Assembly: GCA_030146745.1 (NCBI GenBank) | Contig: JASLBD010000265.1 | Coordinates: 1-14,663, forward strand | Direction: 5' to 3' | Origin: Allosphingosinicella sp. | Lineage (GTDB): Bacteria > Pseudomonadota > Alphaproteobacteria > Sphingomonadales > Sphingomonadaceae | Length of the DNA: 14,663 bases | Part shown: positions 6,725-13,175 of the stretch, piece after piece | Layout of the letters: each line of letters starts with the position of its first letter | How positions within the stretch are numbered: the stretch's first letter is position 1 | The notes under the pieces: generated by a model | What the model saw: the letters and a program-made list of their open reading frames with translations, nothing else | Told to the model about the DNA's origin: nothing | The model's database searches: none | Made by a program: the position numbers and the translations under genes

Positions 6725-6772
6725 CCCGGGGGAGGGCGGGGCCGCCATATGGCCTTTAGGCGGGGGTCGGCT

Positions 6773-7933
6773 ATGACGGCTCCGAACCCGAGGCTGATCA
6801 TCGCCGGCGGCGGCCTCGCCGGCTGCCTCGCCGCCCTTGCGCTCGCGCAGCGGCGCCCGGACACCGAGTTCCTCATCGTCGAAGAGGGCGAGCGCTTCGG
6901 CGGAAACCATGTCTGGTCCTTCTTCGACGGCGACGTGGCCGGCCCCGACCGGTGGCTGATCGACCCGCTGGCCGGGCATCGCTGGAGCGATCACGAGGTG
7001 CGCTTCCCGAACCGGTTTCGAACCCTGGGCTTCGGCTATAACAGCGTGAGGTCGGCCGATCTCGATGCGCGCATGCGCTCCAGCCTGGCCGCCGGGCGCT
7101 ACCGGCTCGGCACTCGGATCGCCGAAATCGGGCCGAACCACGTCACCCTGGCCAGCGGCGAGCGCCTCGCGGCGGCGGCGGTGATCGACGCCCGCGGGGC
7201 CGGGCCGAACCCGAAGCTCGATCTGGCGTGGCAGAAGTTCGTCGGCCTGACCTGCCGCTTCGCCGGCGGCCACGGGGTCGAGCGGCCCGTCATCATGGAC
7301 GCCTGCGTCGAGCAGGACGACGGCTATCGCTTCGTCTACAGCCTGCCCTTCAGCGCCACCGAATTGCTGGTCGAGGATACCTATTACTCGACCTCGCCGA
7401 CCCTCGACGTGCCGATGGTGCGCTGCAGGGTGCGAAGCCACATGCGCCGCCGCGGCCTCGAGCCGTCCGAAATCCTGGCCCAGGAGGCCGGAATACTGCC
7501 CATCCTGCTAGGCGGCCGGCTGGAGGACCTGTGGAGCGCCTCCGATCCGCGGGTGGCCCGGCTCGGCCTGCGCGGCGGCTTCTTCCATCCGACGACCGGC
7601 TATTCCCTCCCCGACGCCGTCCGCAACGCGGTTCTGCTCACCGAGCAACGCGAGCTGACGGGCGACGCCCTCCACGCCGTCTTCCGCCGGCGCTCGGCGG
7701 CGCTGTGGCGGCAGCGCCGTTTCTACCAGCGGCTCAACCGGATGCTGTTCAGGGCCGCGGAGCCCAGGCGGCGCTACCGGGTCCTCGAGCATTTCTACCG
7801 GCTCCCCGAACCGCTGGTCGCGCGCTTCTACGCGGGACGGCTGACCGCTCTCGACAAGCTCAGGATACTGAGCGGGCGCCCGCCGGTGCCGGTGAGCCGC
7901 GCCATGACCGCCCTGCGCGAGCGCCGGGCATGA
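6773..7933 (+). CDS. crtY: Lycopene beta-cyclase
   Basis: FAD/NAD(P)H-dependent enzyme that closes both ends of lycopene to give beta-carotene at the inner membrane. It has 386 residues from ATG at 6773, usual for proteobacterial CrtY. An N-terminal dinucleotide-binding motif LIIAGGGLAGCLAAL (residues 8-22) is followed by FLIVEEGERFGGNHVWSFF, the CrtY-type NHVWSFF motif. Further on come VIDARGAGPN, a middle region with ELLVEDTYYS, and the family segment GGFFHPTTGYSLPDAV near residue 275. An in-frame ATG at 6749 would add eight atypical residues; the second ATG is preferred because it follows AGGCGGGGG and puts the flavin fold at the expected distance. The crtY stop overlaps crtI as ATGA. First gene of crtYIBX. 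Confidence 0.95.
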   Translation: MTAPNPRLIIAGGGLAGCLAALALAQRRPDTEFLIVEEGERFGGNHVWSFFDGDVAGPDRWLIDPLAGHRWSDHEVRFPNRFRTLGFGYNSVRSADLDARMRSSLAAGRYRLGTRIAEIGPNHVTLASGERLAAAAVIDARGAGPNPKLDLAWQKFVGLTCRFAGGHGVERPVIMDACVEQDDGYRFVYSLPFSATELLVEDTYYSTSPTLDVPMVRCRVRSHMRRRGLEPSEILAQEAGILPILLGGRLEDLWSASDPRVARLGLRGGFFHPTTGYSLPDAVRNAVLLTEQRELTGDALHAVFRRRSAALWRQRRFYQRLNRMLFRAAEPRRRYRVLEHFYRLPEPLVARFYAGRLTALDKLRILSGRPPVPVSRAMTALRERRA

Positions 7934-9408
7934 GCCCGACCGCGGCCGTCATCGGCTCCGGCTTCGGCGGGCTCGCGCTCGCGCTTCGCCTGCAGTCGGC
8001 CGGAATCGCCACCACAATCATCGAGGCCCGCGACAAGCCCGGCGGGCGCGCCTATTTCTGGGAGAAGGACGGACACGTCTTCGACGCCGGCCCGACCGTC
8101 ATCACCGACCCCGCCTGCCTCAAGGAATTATGGTCGCTGAGCGGCGCCGACATGGCGATGGACGTCGAGCTACTGCCCGTCTCGCCTTTCTACCGCCTCT
8201 CCTGGCCCGACGGTACCGTCTTCGACTATGTCAACGACGACGCCCGCCTCATCGAGCAGATCGCGGCGCTCGATCCGGCCGACGTCGACGGTTATCGCCG
8301 CTTCCTCGACTATTCGGCCGGCGTATTCGCCGAAGGCTATGAGAAGCTCGGCGCCGTCCCTTTTCTCGACTTCAAGTCGATGCTTCGGGCCGCGCCCCAG
8401 CTCGCGCGCTATCAGGCCTGGCGCTCCGTCTATTCGATCGTCTCCGGCTTCGTGCGAAACGAGAAGCTTCGCCAGGCTTTGTCCTATCACACCCTCCTCG
8501 TCGGCGGGAATCCGCTGACGACGAGCGCCATCTATGCGCTTATCCACAAGCTCGAGCGGGACGGCGGAGTCTGGTTCGCGCGCGGCGGCACCAATGCGCT
8601 GGTGAGCGGAATGGTGCGGCATTTCGAGCGGCTCGGCGGCAGGGTGCGGCTCGACGACCCGGTCGAGAGGATCGAGACGGAAGGCGGTCGGGCCTGTGCC
8701 GTCCGCACCCGAAGCGGCTGGATCGGCCGGTTCGACGCCATCGCCTCCAATGCGGACGTCGTCCGAACCTACGACATGCTGGGCCACGCGCGAGGCCGGC
8801 AGGCCGCCGCCAAGCTCCGCCGCAAGCGCTTCTCGCCGTCGCTGTTCGTCGTCCATTTTTCGACCCGCGGCGAGTGGCCGGACGTTCCGCACCACTCGAT
8901 CCTGTTCGGGCCGCGCTACAAGGAGCTGCTCGGCGAAATCTATCGCGGCCGGGGGCTTCCGGACGATCCCTCCATCTACCTCCACCATCCGACCGCGACC
9001 GATCCGGCCATGGCGCCGCCCGGCAAGTCGACCTTCTACGCCCTCGCGCCCGTCCCCCATCTCGGCCGCGCCCCGCTCGATTGGGAAACGGAAGGGCCCG
9101 CTTATGCGGCCCGGATTCTCAGCATCCTTGAGGAGCGGGCGCTTCCCGGCCTTTCCGGGCGGCTCGAGATACTCTTCCACTTCGGCCCCGCGGAGTTCGA
9201 GAGCGACCTCAACTCGCACCTCGGCTCCGCCTTCAGCCTCGAGCCGCTGCTCACCCAGAGCGCCTGGTTCCGGGTGCACAATCGCGACGACGAGATTCCC
9301 AACCTCTATTTCGTCGGCGCGGGCACTCATCCCGGCGCCGGGATCCCCGGGGTGGTCGGAAGCGCCAAGGCCACCGCCGGGCTCGTCATTCAGGACCTCC
9401 TCGGTTGA
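7930..9408 (+). CDS. crtI: Phytoene desaturase (lycopene-forming type)
   Basis: FAD-dependent bacterial CrtI, which introduces four double bonds into phytoene to form lycopene. It has 492 residues, the normal length. The Rossmann motif AAVIGSGFGGLALALRLQ is at residues 5-22, followed by TIIEARDKPGGRAYFW and FDAGPTVIT. ARGGTNALVSGMVRHFERLG is a conserved mid-region. The C-terminal signature NLYFVGAGTHPGAGIPGVVG followed by SAKATAGL is the bacterial-type phytoene desaturase pattern. The start at 7930 shares ATGA with the crtY stop. Its own stop overlaps the TTG start of crtB. A step number other than four (for example neurosporene formation) cannot be excluded from sequence, but crtY downstream chemistry requires lycopene. 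Confidence 0.96.
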   Translation: MSPTAAVIGSGFGGLALALRLQSAGIATTIIEARDKPGGRAYFWEKDGHVFDAGPTVITDPACLKELWSLSGADMAMDVELLPVSPFYRLSWPDGTVFDYVNDDARLIEQIAALDPADVDGYRRFLDYSAGVFAEGYEKLGAVPFLDFKSMLRAAPQLARYQAWRSVYSIVSGFVRNEKLRQALSYHTLLVGGNPLTTSAIYALIHKLERDGGVWFARGGTNALVSGMVRHFERLGGRVRLDDPVERIETEGGRACAVRTRSGWIGRFDAIASNADVVRTYDMLGHARGRQAAAKLRRKRFSPSLFVVHFSTRGEWPDVPHHSILFGPRYKELLGEIYRGRGLPDDPSIYLHHPTATDPAMAPPGKSTFYALAPVPHLGRAPLDWETEGPAYAARILSILEERALPGLSGRLEILFHFGPAEFESDLNSHLGSAFSLEPLLTQSAWFRVHNRDDEIPNLYFVGAGTHPGAGIPGVVGSAKATAGLVIQDLLG

Positions 9409-10277
9409 ACCGGGCGAAGCTCGTCGCCGCGGCCGGGGAGTCGATCCGGCTGGGCTCGAAATCCTTCCACATGGCGAGCCGCCTGTTCGACCGCGGGACG
9501 AGGGAGCGCGCCTGGCTCCTCTATTGCTGGTGCCGCCATTGCGACGACGTCTGCGACGGCCAGGCGCTGGGGTTCAGGACCGGCCGGGCACCGGGCTCGG
9601 TCCATGAGCTGGCAGGCTTCACCGGCCGGGCCGTCGCCGGCGAGGAGACCGGGATGCTGCCTTTCGACGCCCTCGGCATCCTCCTGGCCGAATGCCCGGT
9701 GCCGCATTGCTACATCGTCGATCATCTGGAGGGGTTCGGACTCGACGCCCAGGGCTGGCGCCCTCGCGACGAGGCGGACCTGCTGCGCTATTGCTATCAC
9801 GCCGCCGGTGCGGTCGGATGCATGATGGCGGTCGTGATGGGCGTGGAGCCGGAAGCGGAGGAGACGCTGGCGCGGGCGGCCGATCTCGGCATCGCCTTCC
9901 AGCTCTCGAACATCGCCCGCGACCTGCGCGACGATCACGAGGCCGGCCGGTGCTACGTGCCGGCCGAATGGATCGAGCTTTACGGCCTCGATCGGCAAGA
10001 CCCCTTGCGGCCGGATCGCAGAGCCGCGCTGGTCGCGATCGCCGGCCGCCTCACCGATCTCGCCTTGCGCTACGAAGCCTCGGCTCAAGCCGGGGTGGCG
10101 AAGCTGCCGTTCCGGGCGCGCTGGGCGGTGCTGGCGGCGGCGCGGGTCTATGGGGCCATCGGCCGCCGGGTCGCCTCGCTCGGCGCTTCCGCCTGGGAGA
10201 CGAGGGTGACGGTGCCGCGCCGGCAGAAGCTTTCCTTCCTTCTGCCGACGTTGGTCGAAGCGATCCGGACGCGCTGA
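9405..10277 (+). CDS. crtB: Phytoene synthase
   Basis: Head-to-head prenyltransferase that joins two GGPP into phytoene, the entry step of the carotenoid pathway. It has 290 residues, slightly shorter than the usual 300-310. Both Mg-diphosphate motifs are seen: YCWCRHCDDVCD (Asp47, Asp48, Asp51) and NIARDLRDDHEAGRCYVPAEW (about residues 167-187). SKSFHMASRLF near residue 19 is the squalene/phytoene synthase N-terminal motif. The start is TTG at 9405, overlapping the crtI TGA as TTGA, with AGGA ten bases upstream; no ATG or GTG lies before the conserved SKSF segment. A TTG start reached by coupling may keep synthase levels below those of CrtI. crtX follows after four bases. Confidence 0.95.
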   Translation: MNRAKLVAAAGESIRLGSKSFHMASRLFDRGTRERAWLLYCWCRHCDDVCDGQALGFRTGRAPGSVHELAGFTGRAVAGEETGMLPFDALGILLAECPVPHCYIVDHLEGFGLDAQGWRPRDEADLLRYCYHAAGAVGCMMAVVMGVEPEAEETLARAADLGIAFQLSNIARDLRDDHEAGRCYVPAEWIELYGLDRQDPLRPDRRAALVAIAGRLTDLALRYEASAQAGVAKLPFRARWAVLAAARVYGAIGRRVASLGASAWETRVTVPRRQKLSFLLPTLVEAIRTR

Positions 10278-10281
10278 GCCG

Positions 10282-11505
10282 ATGGCGCATTTCGCGTTCA
10301 TCGCGCCGCCGCTGCGCGGCCATTACCGGCCCCTTTCCCACCTCGCCGCCGAGCTGATCGCCCGCGGCCACCGCGCGACCTTCCTCCACCATGAAGATGC
10401 GGCGCCGCTGGTCGAGGCGGAAGGCGCCGGCTTCGAGGCGCTCGGACGAGGCGCGCCGCCGGTCGCGGGCTGGACCGATCCGATGGCGCGGATTCGCGGC
10501 CTGATCGGCCTCGGCGGCGCATTGGACGGGATGACCCGCTTCACCGACATGTTCTGCGGCGAGGCGCCCTCCGCCTTGCGCAGGATCGCGGCGGACGCGA
10601 TGATCGTCGACCAGCTGGAAGCGGGCGGCGGCCTCGTCGCCGAGCATATGGGACTTCCTTTCGCCAGCATCGCCGTGACCGTGCCGATCAACCGCGAGCC
10701 CGGCGTGCCGCCGCCCTATGTCGGCTGGGGCTACGATCCGGGCGAGAAGGGGGTCAGGCGCAATGCCGGCGGCTGGCGGATCTCCGACCTTCTGATGCGC
10801 CGGGTCGGCGACGGGATCGAGCGCAACGCGGCGCGGCTCGGCCTGCCGCCCCGGCGGCGCCTCGACGATTGCCTGTCGCCGCGCCTCCAGATCTCGCAGA
10901 TGGTGCGAAGCCTCGATTTCCCGCGAAGCCGCCTTCCGGCCTACTTCCACTATACCGGGCCTTTCCGCCGGGCGGCGCCGGACTCGTTCGAGCTTCCGCC
11001 GGGGGACGGGCGGCCGCTCGTTTATTGCACGCTCGGAACCCTCCAGGGTTCGCGCGCGGGCATTTTCCGCAAGGTGGCTCGGGCCTGCGCCAGGCTCGAC
11101 CTGCGGCTTCTGATAAGCCAGGGGAATCGCGGCCGCCTGAAGCCCGGAGACCTTGCCGGCGATCCTCTCGTCTACGATTGGGTGCCGCAGGAGGCGGTGC
11201 TCGCCCGGGCCGACCTCATGGTCTGCCACGGCGGCATGAACACCGTGCTCGAGCCGCTCGCCGCGGGGTTGCCGATGGTCGTCATGCCGCTCGCCTTCGA
11301 GCAGTCGGCGATTGCCGCCCGCCTCGACGAGGCCGGGGTCGCTCGGACGCTGAGCTGGCGGACCTCGGTTCGCCGGCTGGCCGGGGCGATCGGCGAAGCG
11401 AGAGGTCCGGCTTTGCGGGAGCGCGCGCATGAGGTGCGGCTGGAAATGGACGAGGCGGGCGGCGTGGGACGGGCCGCCGACCTCATCGAGGCGGTGCTGA
11501 TCTGA
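10282..11505 (+). CDS. crtX: Carotenoid (zeaxanthin/astaxanthin) glucosyltransferase
   Basis: GT-B fold glycosyltransferase of family GT1, 407 residues (known CrtX proteins are about 410-430). The N-terminal acceptor domain begins AHFAFIAPPLRGHYRPLSHL with the catalytic-type His in RGHYRP, followed by ELIARGHRATFL. The C-terminal nucleotide-sugar motif lies at about residues 297-345: YDWVPQEAVLARADLMVCHGG then NTVLEPLAAGLPMVVMPLAFEQ. Within a carotenoid operon this is CrtX, which transfers glucose from UDP-glucose to the 3-hydroxyls of xanthophylls. The sugar donor and whether one or both ends are modified cannot be read from the sequence. It begins four bases after crtB, and its last 23 bases overlap the 3' end of crtW on the other strand. 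Confidence 0.92.
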   Translation: MAHFAFIAPPLRGHYRPLSHLAAELIARGHRATFLHHEDAAPLVEAEGAGFEALGRGAPPVAGWTDPMARIRGLIGLGGALDGMTRFTDMFCGEAPSALRRIAADAMIVDQLEAGGGLVAEHMGLPFASIAVTVPINREPGVPPPYVGWGYDPGEKGVRRNAGGWRISDLLMRRVGDGIERNAARLGLPPRRRLDDCLSPRLQISQMVRSLDFPRSRLPAYFHYTGPFRRAAPDSFELPPGDGRPLVYCTLGTLQGSRAGIFRKVARACARLDLRLLISQGNRGRLKPGDLAGDPLVYDWVPQEAVLARADLMVCHGGMNTVLEPLAAGLPMVVMPLAFEQSAIAARLDEAGVARTLSWRTSVRRLAGAIGEARGPALRERAHEVRLEMDEAGGVGRAADLIEAVLI

Positions 11506-12226
11506 GCCGCTCGGCCGGAAGCCGCCACCACGGCGTCGCCGGCGACCGGTGATGCTCGTGATGATAGCCGAAATGGAAGCAGGTCAGGAGCGAGGCGAGC
11601 CAGCCGTAATCGCTGCTCCTGGCCCGGTGCCCGTCGGCGAACGCCTCGGCGCCGGACCGGTGCGGGAGGAAGGTCCCGAACAGGAAGAGCTGGAGCGAGG
11701 AGAGGATCGCGGGAAGCGCCCAGAAGAGCAGCAGGTTCGGGTAGGGCGCTCCGAGCAGGAAGGTGTAGACGCCGACCAGCGCCGTGAGCACGGCCAACTC
11801 GCGCCAGCCGAAATATTGCCGGAAGAAGGCCAGGTACCAGGGCCAGAAAGCGGAAGGACGGTCGGCGCTGAAGTCGGGATCGGCGGCGGTGCCGGGGCTT
11901 CGATGATGCTCGAAATGCTTGGGCCGGAGCCGGTCGAACGAGAAGCCCGCATACAGGGCGAGGGCCAGGCGCCCGGCCCAGAGGTTCACCCTCGGCCGGC
12001 CCGGCGCCAGCGAGCCGTGCATGGCGTCGTGGGCGACGATGAAGAGGCCGACGTTCAGCCAGCACAGGGCGAGGACCAGCAAAGGGGCGGCCGCGAGGCC
12101 GGCGCCTTCCAGCGGCAGTAAGAAGATGGAGCCGATATGGAGCGTCGCCCAGGCGAGGGCGATCGCCGCGGCCAAGGAGAGTCCGGTCGCGGTCTGTCGG
12201 GCACGGGTCACGGCCGAGACCGTCAT
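11483..12226 (-). CDS. crtW: Beta-carotene 4-ketolase (CrtW type)
   Basis: Membrane non-haem di-iron oxygenase that adds keto groups at C4/C4' of beta-ionone rings, giving canthaxanthin or, with CrtZ, astaxanthin. It has 247 residues, typical of CrtW and unlike the flavin-dependent CrtO. Histidine boxes are seen: His66/His70 in FIVAHDAMHG, His104/107/108 in PKHFEHHRSPGTAADPDF, and His218, 222, 223, 225, 226 in FHFGYHHEHHRSP. Several hydrophobic membrane segments lie between them (about 12-35, 45-65, 145-165, 170-187). The frame stays open upstream, but residues before ATG 12226 belong to the crtZ region in another frame. The ATG overlaps the crtZ stop as ATGA, both supplied by a palindromic repeat. 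It converges with crtX, overlapping by 23 bp. Confidence 0.95.
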   Translation of the reverse strand: MTVSAVTRARQTATGLSLAAAIALAWATLHIGSIFLLPLEGAGLAAAPLLVLALCWLNVGLFIVAHDAMHGSLAPGRPRVNLWAGRLALALYAGFSFDRLRPKHFEHHRSPGTAADPDFSADRPSAFWPWYLAFFRQYFGWRELAVLTALVGVYTFLLGAPYPNLLLFWALPAILSSLQLFLFGTFLPHRSGAEAFADGHRARSSDYGWLASLLTCFHFGYHHEHHRSPATPWWRLPAERLRSAPPR

Positions 12227-12248
12227 CCCGGCCTTCGCCGGTATGACG
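12221..12248. repeat. 28-bp palindromic repeat spanning the crtZ-crtW junction
   Basis: CGTCATCCCGGC and GCCGGTATGACG are inverted arms with 11 of 12 positions pairing, around the loop CTTC. The GTCATCCCGG core is shared with the element at 4218-4307. On the minus strand it encodes the last seven CrtZ residues (SYRRRPG), the crtZ TGA and the crtW ATG plus its second codon. The crtW initiation region is therefore within a potential hairpin. Confidence 0.85.
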
Positions 12249-12738
12249 TAGGGCGCGACGCCGGACCCGCCTCCTGCTCGCGCAGCCGCCGCCTCAGGCG
12301 GCGCACCGGCGGCGCGTAGAGGAAGCCGAACGACACCGCTCCGTCCCGGCCGCGCACGGCGTGGTGGAGCCGGTGGGCCTGGACGAGCCGCTTCAGATAG
12401 CCGCGCCTCGGGCTGAGCGCGAAGCCGAGGCGGCGATGCACCAGCCCGTCGTGGAGCAAGGTGTAGAGGAGGCCGTAGACGAGGGTGCCGGCGCCCACCC
12501 ACCAGAAAGGCGGCCACAGCCGGGCGAGCAGGGTGAAGAAGAGCAGGCTGATCCCGGCGAAGACGAGGGCGTAGAGATCGTTGGTCTCGAACCGGCCTTC
12601 GCTCGGCTCGTGGTGGGAGCGGTGCCACCGCCAGCCCCAGCCGTGCATGACGTGCCGATGCGCCGCCCAGGCCGCCGCCTCCATGGCGACGACCGTTCCC
12701 AGGACGATGCCGAGCGCGACGATCCAGCCTCCTGCCAT
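12223..12738 (-). CDS. crtZ: Beta-carotene 3-hydroxylase (CrtZ type)
   Basis: Membrane di-iron hydroxylase of the fatty acid hydroxylase superfamily that hydroxylates C3/C3' of beta-rings to give zeaxanthin, or astaxanthin from canthaxanthin. It has 171 residues from ATG at 12738. Histidine motifs are HRHVMHGWGWRWHRSHHEP (His27, 29, 32, 39, 42, 43), LLHDGLVHRR (His96, His101) and AHRLHHAVRG (His122, 125, 126), followed by the family's VSFGFLYAPP. Hydrophobic stretches are at about 5-25, 56-75 and 78-96. The frame extends upstream to a TTG at 12798, but ATG 12738 matches the N-terminus of known CrtZ (27 residues before the first box versus about 25). No strong Shine-Dalgarno is visible. The C-terminal tail after YAPP is Arg-rich and ends inside a palindromic repeat. 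Confidence 0.94.
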   Translation of the reverse strand: MAGGWIVALGIVLGTVVAMEAAAWAAHRHVMHGWGWRWHRSHHEPSEGRFETNDLYALVFAGISLLFFTLLARLWPPFWWVGAGTLVYGLLYTLLHDGLVHRRLGFALSPRRGYLKRLVQAHRLHHAVRGRDGAVSFGFLYAPPVRRLRRRLREQEAGPASRPTSYRRRPG

Positions 12739-12826
12739 GAGCGCGAGATAGGACCGGCCCCGGGCCGCGTCCACGAAATGGCGCCCGATACGGTACAAAG
12801 CAGGTAGCAGGCGGCTTCTCGTCGGA

Positions 12827-12991
12827 TCAGCCGTATCTTCGCCTACCCGTCACCCTCGTGGTAGCAGAATGGTGTATTCTTCTTTGGCTGCATGAGCAGT
12901 GCCGGACCCAGGCGGTCGCGAGACCGTTGCCGCTGCTGGCCCCGATGATGACGATGGCCTGACGATCGATCGGTTTGAGGCGTGGCCGCAT
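12827..12991 (-). pseudogene. Truncated N-terminus of a short-chain dehydrogenase/reductase
   Basis: A 54-codon frame starts at ATG 12991. Its first 27 residues, MRPRLKPIDRQ then AIVIIGASSGNGLATA, are a recognisable SDR start: the first beta strand and the TGxxxGxG cofactor loop, with Thr replaced by Ile and Ile/Leu by Asn (GASSGNG). After ATA the sequence turns into unrelated Arg- and His-rich residues and stops at 12827. The remainder of the roughly 250-residue SDR fold is missing. A classical SDR cannot work without the YxxxK region, so this is a deletion remnant. It lies immediately upstream of crtZ on the same strand, suggesting that a deletion or insertion joined the two. Confidence 0.6.
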
Positions 12992-13161
12992 CTCGTGCCT
13001 TTCGGTTCCTCAGGCTCCAACCCGCGACGTCGCGAAGCGTTGGTCGGCTTTGGGCCATCCCGGCTTTGCGAATTCCGACCTTTCGAGCACGCACCCCGAA
13101 ACCGTGACTTTCGGCCTATGGTAATGCGGCTCGCGAAATGCCAGCATGCCCGCACCCCTTT

Positions 13162-13167
13162 GGGAGG
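13162..13167 (+). promoter_or_regulatory. Ribosome binding site deciding a GTG start
   Basis: GGGAGG lies eight bases before GTG 13176. It fixes that codon as the start of the PDZ-kelch protein rather than the in-frame ATG at 13146, which lies upstream of this site and would disrupt the signal peptide's usual length. Confidence 0.75.
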
Positions 13168-13175
13168 AAATTGCC

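Larger units (their letters stand above)
12739..13175. other. Mostly non-coding stretch between crtZ and the PDZ-kelch gene
   Basis: Divergent promoters for crtZ-crtW (minus) and the PDZ-kelch gene (plus) should lie here. Apart from the SDR fragment, no protein-like frame, tRNA or insertion-sequence end was recognised. A weak hairpin CCGAAA/TTTCGG is at 13096-13114. The base composition at 12840-12900 is less GC-rich than the neighbouring genes. Confidence 0.5.

Noticed and set aside
4339..6776. Long plus-strand frames (4339-5331 and 5628-6776) opposite the ispA-type gene and ispH
   Set aside because: Both are antisense to enzymes with full catalytic motifs; their translations are low-complexity and unlike any known protein.
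8170..11430. Long minus-strand frames opposite crtI, crtB and crtX
   Set aside because: These are codon-bias shadows of the crt genes with no recognisable domain or plausible start.
12288..12302. Hairpin GCCGCCTCAGGCGGC
   Set aside because: It lies inside the Arg-rich 3' part of crtZ coding sequence, has no T-run, and such stems arise readily from CGG/CGC codons.
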